38,843 bases of DNA. It comes from Streptosporangiaceae bacterium. GTDB lineage: Bacteria; Actinomycetota; Actinomycetes; Streptosporangiales; Streptosporangiaceae. The notes under the pieces are model-generated. The model saw only the letters and a list, made by a program, of their open reading frames with translations. It did not search any database and was not told where the DNA came from. The stretch covers positions 1 to 38,843 of the forward strand of contig JAICYD010000064.1 in assembly GCA_025934375.1 (NCBI GenBank). The letters run 5' to 3'. This document shows, in pieces, positions 16,278 to 24,194 of the stretch (the first letter of the stretch is position 1; the number at the start of each line of letters is the position of its first letter). The position numbers and the translations under genes were made by a program.

Positions 16278-17633
16278 TCAGCCCTCCGATGCCGATGCCG
16301 ATGCGGATGCGGATGCGGCGGGGGTAGCCCGCGGGTCGGTCTCCGGGGCCGTTCGCGGGGCCGCCGCCGCGGATGCCGCGGTGGCGGCCCCGCGCAGGGC
16401 GCTGCCCGACAGGGACAGCCGGTGCAGTTGCTCCCAGGCGGCGGCGAGCGGCGTCTCGGCGGTTACCAGGGCGGCGCGCCAGCCTGCGGCGGTGAGGATC
16501 GCCGCGACGGCCGCCTGGTCCCGGTCCCCGGCGGCGGTGCCAGCGCCGCCCCGGGAGGGTGACCCCGCGGAGGGAGCCAGCACGAGCGCCATCGCCGGAG
16601 CCGTCCCTCGCCGCGTGGCCGCCAGTTCCCGGGCCTGCTCGGTGGTCAGGTACCCGAGCACGGCGATAATCTGCCCGCCGCCGGCCTGCAGGGCGCTGAT
16701 GCCCGCGTGCAACCCGGTTTCCCGGGAGGACCGGACGACCGCCAGCGCGTCGAGCAGGGCGTCCTGGAATGGCCCCTGGCGGGGGATGAGTCCCGCGTCG
16801 GTCACCAGCTGGGCCTCGAACCCCTCCCCGGCCAGGTGAACCCCGACGGACGCGGCGGCGGTGACGGCGAGCTCGAAGGACGCGGTGGTCGCGTGCGCCA
16901 GCCGCCTGGTGTCGAGGAAGAGCGAGGCGGTGTTGCGCCAGTGCTGCTCCTCACGGCGGACCATCAGCTCCCCGTACCGGGCGGTGGAGCGCCAGTGCAC
17001 CCGGCGCAGGCCATCCCCCGTCTGGTAGGCCCGCGGGGCCACGTCGTCGTCGCCGGTCGCGGCGATGCTGCGCCGGCCGTCGTCGCCGCCGAGCCAGTTC
17101 CCGGCCAGCGGCGGGCGGGCCAGCGGGATGATCTTCGGCGTTACCGTCAGGGTGCTCGTGGTGGCGAACGCCCGGTTGATCTCCACGAGGCCAAAGGAGT
17201 CGGCGACCCGCACTCGCAGCGGGCCGACGACGTACTTGCCGCGGGCGTCCGACCGCACCTGGTACCGGAACTCCCGGCTCCCACCGCCGCCGATCCCGTC
17301 CAGCACGAACCGAGGCTTGCTGCCCAGCGCGTAGGGCAGCGAGTCCTCGGCCAGCAGCAGCCCGGTCCGCAGCCGGGAGACGTTCGTCAGCCGGATGGTC
17401 ATCTCGGCGGGCTGCCCGACCGGGGTCCGGGCCGGGATCACCCGGCGCGCGCACGACAGCCGGTAGCGGGCGCGCCCGGCGCCGAGCGCGGACAGCAGCG
17501 GCACCGCTACCAGGAGCGCCCCGATGCGGACCAGGTCAGGCTCGGGGATGAGCAGCCCGCACAAGATGGCGGCGACGCCCGCCGCCATGAAGGACCTTCC
17601 CCTGGTGGTCAAGGTAAGCAGCAGCGCCCGCAT
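16278..17633 (-). CDS. DUF58 domain protein
   Basis: This is a 451-residue protein with two close N-terminal membrane helices (about residues 16-55) followed by a soluble beta-rich region. The DUF58 signature APRAYQTGDGLRRVHWRSTA precedes RYGELMVRREEQ, and a von Willebrand A-like region follows. The last residues form an Ala-Ser repeat (ASASASAS) encoded by GATGCC/GATGCG repeats at about 16289-16320. DUF58 proteins pair with MoxR ATPases, probably as client or adaptor, and the order here (moxR, DUF58, transglutaminase) is the standard one. The start at 17633 is 23 bases after the moxR stop. Confidence 0.88.
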   Translation of the reverse strand: MRALLLTLTTRGRSFMAAGVAAILCGLLIPEPDLVRIGALLVAVPLLSALGAGRARYRLSCARRVIPARTPVGQPAEMTIRLTNVSRLRTGLLLAEDSLPYALGSKPRFVLDGIGGGGSREFRYQVRSDARGKYVVGPLRVRVADSFGLVEINRAFATTSTLTVTPKIIPLARPPLAGNWLGGDDGRRSIAATGDDDVAPRAYQTGDGLRRVHWRSTARYGELMVRREEQHWRNTASLFLDTRRLAHATTASFELAVTAAASVGVHLAGEGFEAQLVTDAGLIPRQGPFQDALLDALAVVRSSRETGLHAGISALQAGGGQIIAVLGYLTTEQARELAATRRGTAPAMALVLAPSAGSPSRGGAGTAAGDRDQAAVAAILTAAGWRAALVTAETPLAAAWEQLHRLSLSGSALRGAATAASAAAAPRTAPETDPRATPAASASASASASEG

Positions 17634-17656
17634 CGAATTCCCCAGTCAGGCCATTG

Positions 17657-18625
17657 TCACGCGCGTGGCAGTGGCAGGTCGCTTATCAGCTTGATCACGA
17701 CCTGCTCGGGAAGCCGTCCGTCGTAGATGGCCTCGGTGGTGGGCAGCAGCCGGTGGGTGAGCACGGGGGCGGCCAGCGCCTGGACGTCGTCGGGGATGAC
17801 GTAGTCGCGGCCGGCCAGGGCCGCTCGTGCCCGGCTGGCCCGCAGCAGGTGCAGGGCGGCGCGCGGTGACGCGCCGAGCCGCAGCTCCGGCGCCTTCCGC
17901 GTGGCGTTGGCGAGCGCGATGATGTACTGCTTGACCGGAGCCGACACCAGCACCCCGCGCACGGCCAGGATCAGCGCCCGCACGTCCGTCGCGGTGGCGA
18001 CCGGCTTGAGCTGGTCCAGCGGAGAGGACGACCCGTGGGTCTCGAGCATCTCCAGCTCGGCCGCCGCCGTCGGGTAGCCGATCGAGATCCGGGCGGTGAA
18101 CCGGTCGCGCTGCGCCTCCGGCAGCGGGTAGGTGCCCTCCATCTCGACCGGGTTCTGGGTCGCGATGACCATGAACGGCGACTCGAGCAGGTAGGTGGTG
18201 CCATCCACCGTGACCTGCCGCTCTTCCATGGATTCGAGCAGCGCGGACTGGGTCTTGGGCGAGGCCCGGTTGATCTCATCGCCGACGACGATGTTCGCGA
18301 AGACCGGGCCGGGCTTGAACTCGAAGTCCCGGCGCTCCTGGTTGTAGGCGCTCACCCCGGTAACGTCGCTGGGCAGCAGGTCCGGGGTGAACTGCACCCG
18401 GCGCACGGTGCAGTCGATGGACCGCGCCAGCGCCTTGGCCAGCATGGTCTTGCCGACCCCGGGGACGTCCTCGATGAGCAGGTGCCCCTCCGCGAGCAAG
18501 ACGGTCAGGGCCAGCCTGATCGCGTCCGCCTTCCCGTCGATCACGGACTCCATCGCCGTGCCTATCCGCTGGGCAATGGCGACGAGATCATCAAGGTCCC
18601 GTTCGCGCTGCCGCCCCGTGTCCAC
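17657..18625 (-). CDS. MoxR-family AAA+ ATPase
   Basis: This is a 322-residue AAA+ chaperone-like ATPase. Walker A is EDVPGVGKTMLAKALA, Walker B is VGDEINRASPKTQSALLE, the sensor region is ATQNPVEMEGTYPLPEAQ, and a C-terminal lid follows (ASPRAALHLLRASRARAALAGRDYVIPDDV). I choose GTG at 18625 because GAGGAGG lies about ten bases upstream on the minus strand. The frame extends back to a TTG at 18688, but that start has no ribosome-binding site. It is the first gene of the operon with DUF58 and transglutaminase and probably remodels an envelope or metal-dependent client. The operon is divergent from mraZ. Confidence 0.92.
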   Translation of the reverse strand: MDTGRQRERDLDDLVAIAQRIGTAMESVIDGKADAIRLALTVLLAEGHLLIEDVPGVGKTMLAKALARSIDCTVRRVQFTPDLLPSDVTGVSAYNQERRDFEFKPGPVFANIVVGDEINRASPKTQSALLESMEERQVTVDGTTYLLESPFMVIATQNPVEMEGTYPLPEAQRDRFTARISIGYPTAAAELEMLETHGSSSPLDQLKPVATATDVRALILAVRGVLVSAPVKQYIIALANATRKAPELRLGASPRAALHLLRASRARAALAGRDYVIPDDVQALAAPVLTHRLLPTTEAIYDGRLPEQVVIKLISDLPLPRA

Positions 18626-19279
18626 TACCAACGGGCCTCCTCGATAGGCCTGGCGAAATACTTCCGGCGTGACTCCCGTGCTGACCAACGCAACAGTACG
18701 TCGTATCTGACATTACGTTGCCGGTTCGTCGGCAAGATTGCCGCTACCCGCTGAGCTAGGCCGATCCTGGCTTCGCGGGCGTGGCCACCTGCCCGAAATT
18801 TACCTAATACCCAGCCGTTTGGCATCCCCGCGCGCCCCCGGCCCGGGCCGGCCGGCGAAGTCGCGTCCCACTAGCGCTCAAGATCATCGTGAGTGTCGTC
18901 ATCGCGGTACCGCCCGCCGCGCCGGGCTGGCCGCTCCACTTTCCCCCACCGAGGCCCGGCGAGTGGCCCGCCTCGCATTCCCGGCCCCATCATCACCGCA
19001 ACGCCGACTGGCCGACTGCGGAGTTTCAAGCTATTTGTCGCTGATAATCCCTTTTTGGGGCTATCGGCCGGCATCATCTTCCGCTTGTGATATTGAGCGT
19101 GCTGCCGCCATATGGCATCGTTGAATTATCAGTTCGATTATTGACCGGCGTGGACATTGGGGAGCGCCAAGCCGGGCAGGCGGCACGCCAGGGCCGGCGA
19201 ATTCTTCCCCCACTTTGCTCCACCCCACTTGACCTGCGCATTTACAAGCTGGTGGGCGCTGACGAAGGTATTTGGCCTG
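18626..19279. other. Divergent intergenic region moxR/mraZ
   Basis: This stretch of about 650 bases has no convincing gene. On the minus strand TACTGT at 18698-18693 could be the -10 box for moxR, giving a leader of about 60 bases. The segment 19030-19145 is clearly richer in A and T than its surroundings. At 19209-19228 the plus strand carries CCCAC, TCCAC and CCCAC, which are GTGGG/GTGGA boxes in reverse orientation. A sequence near 18741-18770 looks like a tRNA D-arm on the minus strand but does not fold as a tRNA. Confidence 0.5.
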
Positions 19280-19320
19280 TTGACGGTGGGGGGTTGTGGG
19301 GTAGAGTGGGGCGCGGTGGA
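19280..19320 (+). promoter_or_regulatory. mraZ promoter with four MraZ boxes
   Basis: Four direct repeats GTGGG, GTGGG, GTGGG and GTGGA begin at 19286, 19296, 19306 and 19316, exactly 10 bp apart. MraZ is known to bind short TGGGN repeats at one helical turn spacing in front of its own operon. A promoter with TTGACG (19280-19285), a 16-base spacer and TAGAGT (19302-19307) overlaps the boxes, so autoregulation of the dcw operon is expected. The transcript would start near 19313-19315. Confidence 0.8.
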
Positions 19321-19367
19321 GTGACAGATATCAAAGCTCGGCCAGCGGGGCAGGAGGTGGGATCCGG

Positions 19368-19799
19368 ATGTTCCTCGGTACTCACGCGCCCAAGCTGGAC
19401 GAGAAAGGACGCCTGTTCCTGCCGGCGAAGTACCGTGACGAGCTCTCGGGGGGAGTGGTAATCACGAAGGGGCAGGAACGATGCCTGTACGTCTTCCCGA
19501 TCGCGGAGTTCACCCGGATCACCGAGGCCCTGCGCGACGCGCCGGTCACGGCCAAGGGGGTTCGCGACAAGACTCGCATTCTCTTCGCCAGTGCCTCTGA
19601 CGAAGTCCCCGACAAGCAGGGCAGGATCACCGTCCCGCCCGCGCTGCGCACCTACGCGGGACTCCAGCGGGACTGCGCGGTGATCGGGGCGAACACGCGA
19701 CTTGAGATCTGGGACGCGCAGGGCTGGGAGACCTACCTGGCCGCGCAAGAGGATTCGTACTCCGACGCCGAGGAGGAGGTGCTGCCAGGGATCTTGTGA
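19368..19799 (+). CDS. mraZ: Transcriptional regulator MraZ
   Basis: This is a 143-residue protein with two AbrB-like swapped-hairpin domains. The first has FLGTHAPKLDEKGRLFLPAKYRDEL and the second has SASDEVPDKQGRITVPPALRTYA, each with the conserved D-x-(K/Q)-GR core. It forms a ring that binds repeated boxes upstream of its own operon and usually represses it. The ATG at 19368 has an excellent ribosome-binding site (AGGAGGTG, 19352-19359). It opens the dcw cluster. The C-terminus is acidic (DSYSDAEEEVLPGIL), as in actinobacterial homologues. Confidence 0.97.
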   Translation: MFLGTHAPKLDEKGRLFLPAKYRDELSGGVVITKGQERCLYVFPIAEFTRITEALRDAPVTAKGVRDKTRILFASASDEVPDKQGRITVPPALRTYAGLQRDCAVIGANTRLEIWDAQGWETYLAAQEDSYSDAEEEVLPGIL

Positions 19800-19933
19800 A
19801 CCGGCCACCGGTGAACCGGTGGTCATGGCTGTCCGGCGAGGTCTCCAGCCGCGTCGGGGCCGCCCGGCTGGTGCCACTTCCCCGGTGCCAGGCGCGGCCG
19901 CCTCGCCAAGGCGCGGACGGAGACCCGGCCGGC

Positions 19934-19972
19934 GGCAAGGAAGCACGGCAAGGAAGAACGGCAAGGAAGAAC
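19934..19972. repeat. Three 13-bp direct repeats
   Basis: GGCAAGGAAGCAC at 19934-19946 is followed by two copies of GGCAAGGAAGAAC (19947-19959, 19960-19972) and a partial copy. The 13-base period is not a multiple of three, so the array would shift a reading frame if it changed copy number. It lies in the 376-base gap between mraZ and rsmH. Confidence 0.8.
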
Positions 19973-19993
19973 GGCAAGGGGAAAGGCGCGGGG

Positions 19994-20083
19994 GCAGCGC
20001 ACGTGGAAGCAGCGCACGTGGAAGCAGCGCACGTGGAAGCAGCGCACGTGGAAGCAGCGCACGTGGAAGCACGGCACGTGGGG
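19994..20083. repeat. 15-bp tandem array with CACGTG cores
   Basis: Five identical copies of GCAGCGCACGTGGAA occupy 19994-20068, and a sixth degenerate copy reaches 20083. Each unit contains the palindrome CACGTG, giving six sites at 15-bp pitch (20000, 20015, 20030, 20045, 20060, 20075). The array lies between mraZ and rsmH. In the frame of rsmH it would encode repeated SSARG, and in another frame repeated AAHVE. No gene of its own is claimed for the gap 19800-20175. Confidence 0.9.
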
Positions 20084-20175
20084 GCAGAGCAAGAGGCACG
20101 GCGAGGGGCCACGGCAACGGGGCACCGAGATCGGCACCCGGCCAGGCCCCTGCGAGAAGAGAACGGGAGGGTCGA

Positions 20176-21156
20176 GTGGGCGAATCCGCCTACGGGCACG
20201 TGCCGGTCATGGCCGGGCGCGTGGCGCAGCTCCTCGTGCCCGTCCTCCAGCCGCCCGCCGTCATGGTGGACGCCACGCTGGGCCGCGCGGGACACGCCCG
20301 TGCCCTGCTGGCGCAGTGCCCCGGCCTAGCGCTGATCGGGATCGACGCCGACGAGGCCGCCATCGAGCACGGCCAGGCGCTCGCGCGGGAGTACCCGGGC
20401 CAGGTGACGCTCGCGCATTCTTTCTATGACCAGGTCGCCTCGATCGTCGCGTCGGCTGGCTACCGGCGCGTCCAGGGGATCCTGTTCGACCTCGGGGTGT
20501 CCTCACCCCAGCTTGACGACTCCGGCCGTGGCTTCTCCTACGCGCGGGAAGCTCCCCTGGACATGCGCATGGACCAGTCGGCGGGGCAGACCGCCGCCGA
20601 CGTCGTGAATGGCTACACCGCCGCCGAGATCGCGCGGGTGCTCTTCGAGTACGGGGAGGAGCGCTTTTCCCGCCGGATCGCCGACGCCATCGTCCGCGAG
20701 CGCGCGAGCGCGCCGATCATCACGACGCTGCGGCTGAGCGGCATCATCCGGGACGCGATCCCGGCGGCCGCCCGCCGGACCGGGGGCAACCCGGCCAAGC
20801 GCACCTTCCAGGCGCTGCGGATCGAGGTGAACGACGAGCTCGGCGCCTTGCGGCGCGCGCTCCCGGCCGCCGTCGGCCTGCTCGCCCCCGGCGGGCGGAT
20901 CGTCGTGCTCGCCTACCACTCACTGGAGGACCGCCTCGTGAAGCGGGAGCTCACGGCGCGGGCGGCCGACCCGGCGCCGCCGGGCCTGCCGGTTCGGCCC
21001 GGCGACGTGTTCGCCGGGCCGGGGGGCACGGTCGGCCCGGAGTTCCGGCTGCTGACCAGGGGCGCCGAGCGTCCGACCAACACCGAGCTAGCCAGCAACC
21101 CACGGGCGGCGTCAGCGCGGCTGCGTGCGGCCGAGCGGATCCGGGAGGCAGCGTGA
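20176..21156 (+). CDS. rsmH: 16S rRNA (cytosine-1402 N4)-methyltransferase RsmH
   Basis: This 326-residue SAM-dependent enzyme modifies C1402 in the ribosomal decoding centre. It has the N-terminal YGHVPVM, motif I DATLGRAGHA, GILFDLGVSSPQLDD, GFSYAREAPLDMRMD and the C-terminal AYHSLEDRLVK plus NPRAASARLRAAERIRE, all typical of MraW/RsmH. GTG 20176 is chosen because GGGAGGG lies just upstream and YGHVPVM begins the family. The frame stays open upstream through the tandem repeats, so an Arg-rich N-terminal extension starting near ATG 19825 cannot be excluded. It is the second gene of the dcw cluster, and its stop overlaps the next start by four bases. Confidence 0.95.
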   Translation: MGESAYGHVPVMAGRVAQLLVPVLQPPAVMVDATLGRAGHARALLAQCPGLALIGIDADEAAIEHGQALAREYPGQVTLAHSFYDQVASIVASAGYRRVQGILFDLGVSSPQLDDSGRGFSYAREAPLDMRMDQSAGQTAADVVNGYTAAEIARVLFEYGEERFSRRIADAIVRERASAPIITTLRLSGIIRDAIPAAARRTGGNPAKRTFQALRIEVNDELGALRRALPAAVGLLAPGGRIVVLAYHSLEDRLVKRELTARAADPAPPGLPVRPGDVFAGPGGTVGPEFRLLTRGAERPTNTELASNPRAASARLRAAERIREAA

Positions 21157-21929
21157 GCAACGGGAGAGATGGCCAGATGGGCAACGACGACACCCGCGAC
21201 GCGGGCCGCGCGGCGCGCGGCGGGACCGAGACGATCACCCGTCCCGATCGCATGCCGCGGCCGCGCCGGGAGCGCCCCGCCCCGCCCCGGCCGCGTCCGC
21301 CCGCCGACCGCGCGGGCGCCCAGGGCGCCGACGGCATCGCGCCGGCGCGCCCCCGGCCCGAGCGTCCCGCGGGCCAGGAGGCACGTCGCCGGGTCCCACC
21401 GCAGGGCTTCGCGCGCCCGCGCGGGCCGGTTCCGGACGGGGGGGCCGAGCGGACGCGGACGGCGGCTCCCGCCGCCCCCGCCGTTTCCAAGGCTCCCGCC
21501 GTTTCCAAGGCTCCCGTCGCTTCGAAGGCCCCGACTGCCCAGAAGGCCCCGACTGCCCAGAAGGCACAGCAGGCGCTGCGCCCATCGCCGGCGCGGACGA
21601 CCAGCCGGATGCCGTTCCTGCTGCTGGTATGCGGCCTGCTCAGCGGGGCGCTGGTCTCGGCCCTGGTGATCAGCACCACGCTGGCGCAGGGATCGTTCCA
21701 GATCAGCCAGCTGCAGCAGCAGGACAGCGTCCTGGCCAGGCAGCGTCAGGCCCTGGAGGCGCAGGTCGCGCAGGCCCGCTCGGCGACCGTGATCGAGCAG
21801 CGCGCCTACCAGCTGGGCATGCGCCCGGTCGACGTGGTCCGGTTCCTTGACCTGCGTGACGGCAAGGTCAAGACCGACGCGGGGGGCGCGGCCGCCAACG
21901 GTGCCAAGGTTCGCGGGCCCAACCGGTGA
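21153..21929 (+). CDS. ftsL: FtsL-like septum-formation protein
   Basis: This is a 258-residue single-pass protein in the ftsL position between rsmH and ftsI. A long cytoplasmic Pro/Arg-rich region occupies residues 1-150 and contains short repeats (APAVSK, APTAQK). One membrane helix (about 152-175, PFLLLVCGLLSGALVSALVI) follows, then a periplasmic coiled coil (ISQLQQQDSVLARQRQALEAQVAQA). The C-terminal motif YQLGMRPVDVVRFLDL is shared with actinobacterial FtsL proteins. In the divisome FtsL with FtsB-type partners activates FtsW/FtsI. The GTG start overlaps the rsmH stop and its own stop overlaps ftsI. Sequence conservation in this family is low, so the call rests on position and topology as well. 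Confidence 0.85.
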   Translation: MSNGRDGQMGNDDTRDAGRAARGGTETITRPDRMPRPRRERPAPPRPRPPADRAGAQGADGIAPARPRPERPAGQEARRRVPPQGFARPRGPVPDGGAERTRTAAPAAPAVSKAPAVSKAPVASKAPTAQKAPTAQKAQQALRPSPARTTSRMPFLLLVCGLLSGALVSALVISTTLAQGSFQISQLQQQDSVLARQRQALEAQVAQARSATVIEQRAYQLGMRPVDVVRFLDLRDGKVKTDAGGAAANGAKVRGPNR

Positions 21930-24175
21930 CGCGCCGCCGGGGGGACCTGACCGGGGCACTCCGTCCCGACGCGGGCGCCCCGTCCAGCTACTCCGCCCGG
22001 CCCGGTCCCCGACAGCCCCCCGCGCCCGGGCAGCCGTCCGGACGGACTGCCGCCGGGTCCCGGGCCGGGCTTACCCCGCGTACCGGATCGGCGCCCCGGC
22101 CCGGGCCGGGGCAACGGCCAGGCCGATCGCAGGCGAGCGGTCCGCTTAGCGGTGTTCCCGGCCCCGGCGCCAGCGCCGGGGCCGGGAACACCGCCGGTGC
22201 CCGCAGATCCGCCGGTGCCCGCAGCGCTGCCGCCCCCCGCAACGCCGCCCGCCCGGCTCCGGCGCGACCCGCGTCCCGGCGGCCAGGCCATGAGCGCCCG
22301 CCCAGACCGCGGCGCCCCGGCGGCCAGGGCGGGACCCGGCCGCCGGGTCCTCGCCGGCCGCGCCGGCCGCCCCGCTGGCTCATCGCCAGGCAGGGTGACC
22401 CCGGCCGGCGGCTGGCGATAGCGCTGCTGGCCGTCGCGTTCGTGCTCACGCTGTTCGGCGGCCGCCTGGTCCAGCTGCAGGGCATGCAGTCCGCGACGTA
22501 CAAGAAGCTGGCCGCCTCCGAGCGGCTGACCACCGTGCAATTGCACGGGATGCGCGGCGCGATCTACGGGGCCGGCGGGGTGCAGCCGCTGGCGATGACC
22601 CTGGAGACGTTCACCGCGGTGGCTGACCCGACGCAGATCAAGCCGGTAGCCGGCTACCCGCACCTGGACAAGGCCACGGTGGCGGCGAAGCTGGCCCCGC
22701 TGCTCGACATGCCCGCGGCGCAGGTCCTCGGGAAGCTGGAGCACCCCACCTCGCGCAAGAACGTCGAGCTCAAGGCCGGCCTGAGCGCGCGGACGCACGA
22801 CGCCATCACCGCGCTCAACCTGCCGGGCGTCTACCTGCAGCCCGTTGACGTGCGCGTGACCCCGGACGGGTCGCCAACGGCCAACATCGTCGGGTTCACC
22901 AACGACCCCGGCAATGACGGGAACATCATCGGCCAGTCGGGCATCGAGCTGGTGTACAACAGCCTGCTGTCCGGGCACAACGGCAGCGAGGAGGCCTACA
23001 AGGGGACCGACGGCGAGGTGATCCCCCTGGAGGGCAGCTCGGTGACGCCGGCGACCGACGGCAGCGACATCACGCTGACGATCATCCCGGCGCTGCAACT
23101 GGAGGCGCAGCAGGCGTGCCAGCAGCAGGTCGCCAAGATGCACGCGCGGGACTGCACCGTCGTCATCATGAACCCCAGGACCGGTGACATCCTCGCCATG
23201 GCCCAGTGGCCGACCGTCTCCCAGGCCGACATCCAGGCCGGGCGGGCGTCGGTCGCGCAAGCGACCGACCTGCCAGTGCAGAATGTCTTCGATCCCGGCT
23301 CCACGGCCAAGGTCATCACCGCCGCCGCGGCGCTGGAGCACGGCGGGATAACCCCGATGACCGCCTATGACATCCCGTACGGGCTCTTGCGGGGCGGGCT
23401 GGTCATCCACGACGCCGAGTGGAGTCCCGGCGAGCGCTACACGCTGGCCGGGATCATCGCGCACTCGAGCAACGTCGGGATGGCCCAGGTGGCCGCGACC
23501 GTCTCGCCGCAGCTGCAGTACCAGTACCTACGGAACTTCGGGCTCGGGCAGCTGAGCGGGCTGGGCCTGCCCGGCGAGTCGGCCGGCATCTTGCCGCAGC
23601 CGTCGCAGTGGTGGGCCTCCGAGCACTACACGCTGGCCTACGGGCAGGGCGTGAGCGTGACCGCGCTTCAGATGGCCAGCGTGTACGCCACGCTCGCCAA
23701 CGGTGGCGTGCGGGTACAGCCGAGGATCATCGCGGGCACCACCAACCCGTCCGGGAAGTACCGGCCGGCGGCGGCGTCGCCGTCACGCCGGGTGATCCAG
23801 CCGGCGACCGCAAGCCAGCTGATCCAGATCCTGCAGCAAGTCCCGGTCATAGACGCGGCGGGCGGCCAGCCGGTCGGCAACATGGACGGCTACGCGATCG
23901 CGGGCAAGACCGGCACGTCCAACGAGAGCGGGCCGAACTGCCCGAAGACGACGCCGCTATGCGAGTACGGATCCAGCTTCATCGGGATGGCGCCCGGTGA
24001 TAAGCCGCAGGTCGTCGTGGCCGTGAACGTCCAGGCGCCCGACAAGAAGTTCGGGCATTTCGGAGCCACGGTGGCTGGTCCCGTCTTCGACCAGGTCATG
24101 AACTTCGCCGTGCAGACGCTGCAGATTCCACCCGACGGCGCGACAGTCCCATATGTCCGGCTCACCGCGCCCTGA
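21926..24175 (+). CDS. ftsI: Septal peptidoglycan transpeptidase FtsI (class B PBP)
   Basis: This is a 749-residue penicillin-binding protein that cross-links septal peptidoglycan. An unusually long Pro/Arg/Gly/Ala-rich cytoplasmic region spans residues 1-155. One membrane helix follows at about 162-184 (RLAIALLAVAFVLTLFGGRLVQLQ), then the PBP-dimer pedestal and the transpeptidase domain. Active-site motifs are intact: S459-T-A-K462 (FDPGSTAKV), S514-S-N516 (AHSSNVG) and K661-T-G663 (AGKTGTSNE). The GTG start overlaps the ftsL stop. A 46-bp inverted repeat lies within the disordered part at 22149-22194. It works with FtsW, FtsL and FtsQ encoded nearby. Confidence 0.96.
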   Translation: MTRRRGDLTGALRPDAGAPSSYSARPGPRQPPAPGQPSGRTAAGSRAGLTPRTGSAPRPGPGQRPGRSQASGPLSGVPGPGASAGAGNTAGARRSAGARSAAAPRNAARPAPARPASRRPGHERPPRPRRPGGQGGTRPPGPRRPRRPPRWLIARQGDPGRRLAIALLAVAFVLTLFGGRLVQLQGMQSATYKKLAASERLTTVQLHGMRGAIYGAGGVQPLAMTLETFTAVADPTQIKPVAGYPHLDKATVAAKLAPLLDMPAAQVLGKLEHPTSRKNVELKAGLSARTHDAITALNLPGVYLQPVDVRVTPDGSPTANIVGFTNDPGNDGNIIGQSGIELVYNSLLSGHNGSEEAYKGTDGEVIPLEGSSVTPATDGSDITLTIIPALQLEAQQACQQQVAKMHARDCTVVIMNPRTGDILAMAQWPTVSQADIQAGRASVAQATDLPVQNVFDPGSTAKVITAAAALEHGGITPMTAYDIPYGLLRGGLVIHDAEWSPGERYTLAGIIAHSSNVGMAQVAATVSPQLQYQYLRNFGLGQLSGLGLPGESAGILPQPSQWWASEHYTLAYGQGVSVTALQMASVYATLANGGVRVQPRIIAGTTNPSGKYRPAAASPSRRVIQPATASQLIQILQQVPVIDAAGGQPVGNMDGYAIAGKTGTSNESGPNCPKTTPLCEYGSSFIGMAPGDKPQVVVAVNVQAPDKKFGHFGATVAGPVFDQVMNFAVQTLQIPPDGATVPYVRLTAP
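22149..22194. repeat. 22-bp-arm inverted repeat inside ftsI
   Basis: Arms 22149-22170 and 22173-22194 are perfect reverse complements separated by only CA. They encode part of the disordered N-terminus (SGVPGPGASAGAGNTA). In RNA this would be a very stable hairpin within the coding sequence, about 220 bases after the ftsI start. Confidence 0.9.
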
Positions 24176-24182
24176 TAACGGG

Positions 24183-24188
24183 TACTCT
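24183..24188 (+). promoter_or_regulatory. Putative leaderless -10 box for murE (TACTCT)
   Basis: TACTCT is followed by six bases and the murE GTG at 24195. It lies in the 19-base gap after the ftsI stop, and there is no Shine-Dalgarno sequence before the GTG. It could give murE, murF and mraY a promoter independent of MraZ control. Confidence 0.5.
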
Positions 24189-24194
24189 CTGGTC

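Noticed and set aside
13602..16562. Long plus-strand open frames across the transglutaminase and DUF58 genes
   Set aside because: They are Arg/Gly-rich antisense frames typical of high-GC DNA, and the minus-strand proteins carry clear family motifs.
18626..18688. Longer MoxR starting at TTG 18688
   Set aside because: There is no ribosome-binding site before TTG, whereas GTG 18625 has GAGGAGG at proper spacing and fits the family N-terminus.
18741..18770. Minus-strand sequence resembling a tRNA D-arm (TAGCTCAGCGGGTAG)
   Set aside because: The D-stem does not pair (GCTC against GCGG), and no matching acceptor stem, anticodon arm or T-loop could be laid out.
19994..20083. CRISPR array
   Set aside because: The units are direct 15-bp repeats with no spacers and no cas genes nearby.
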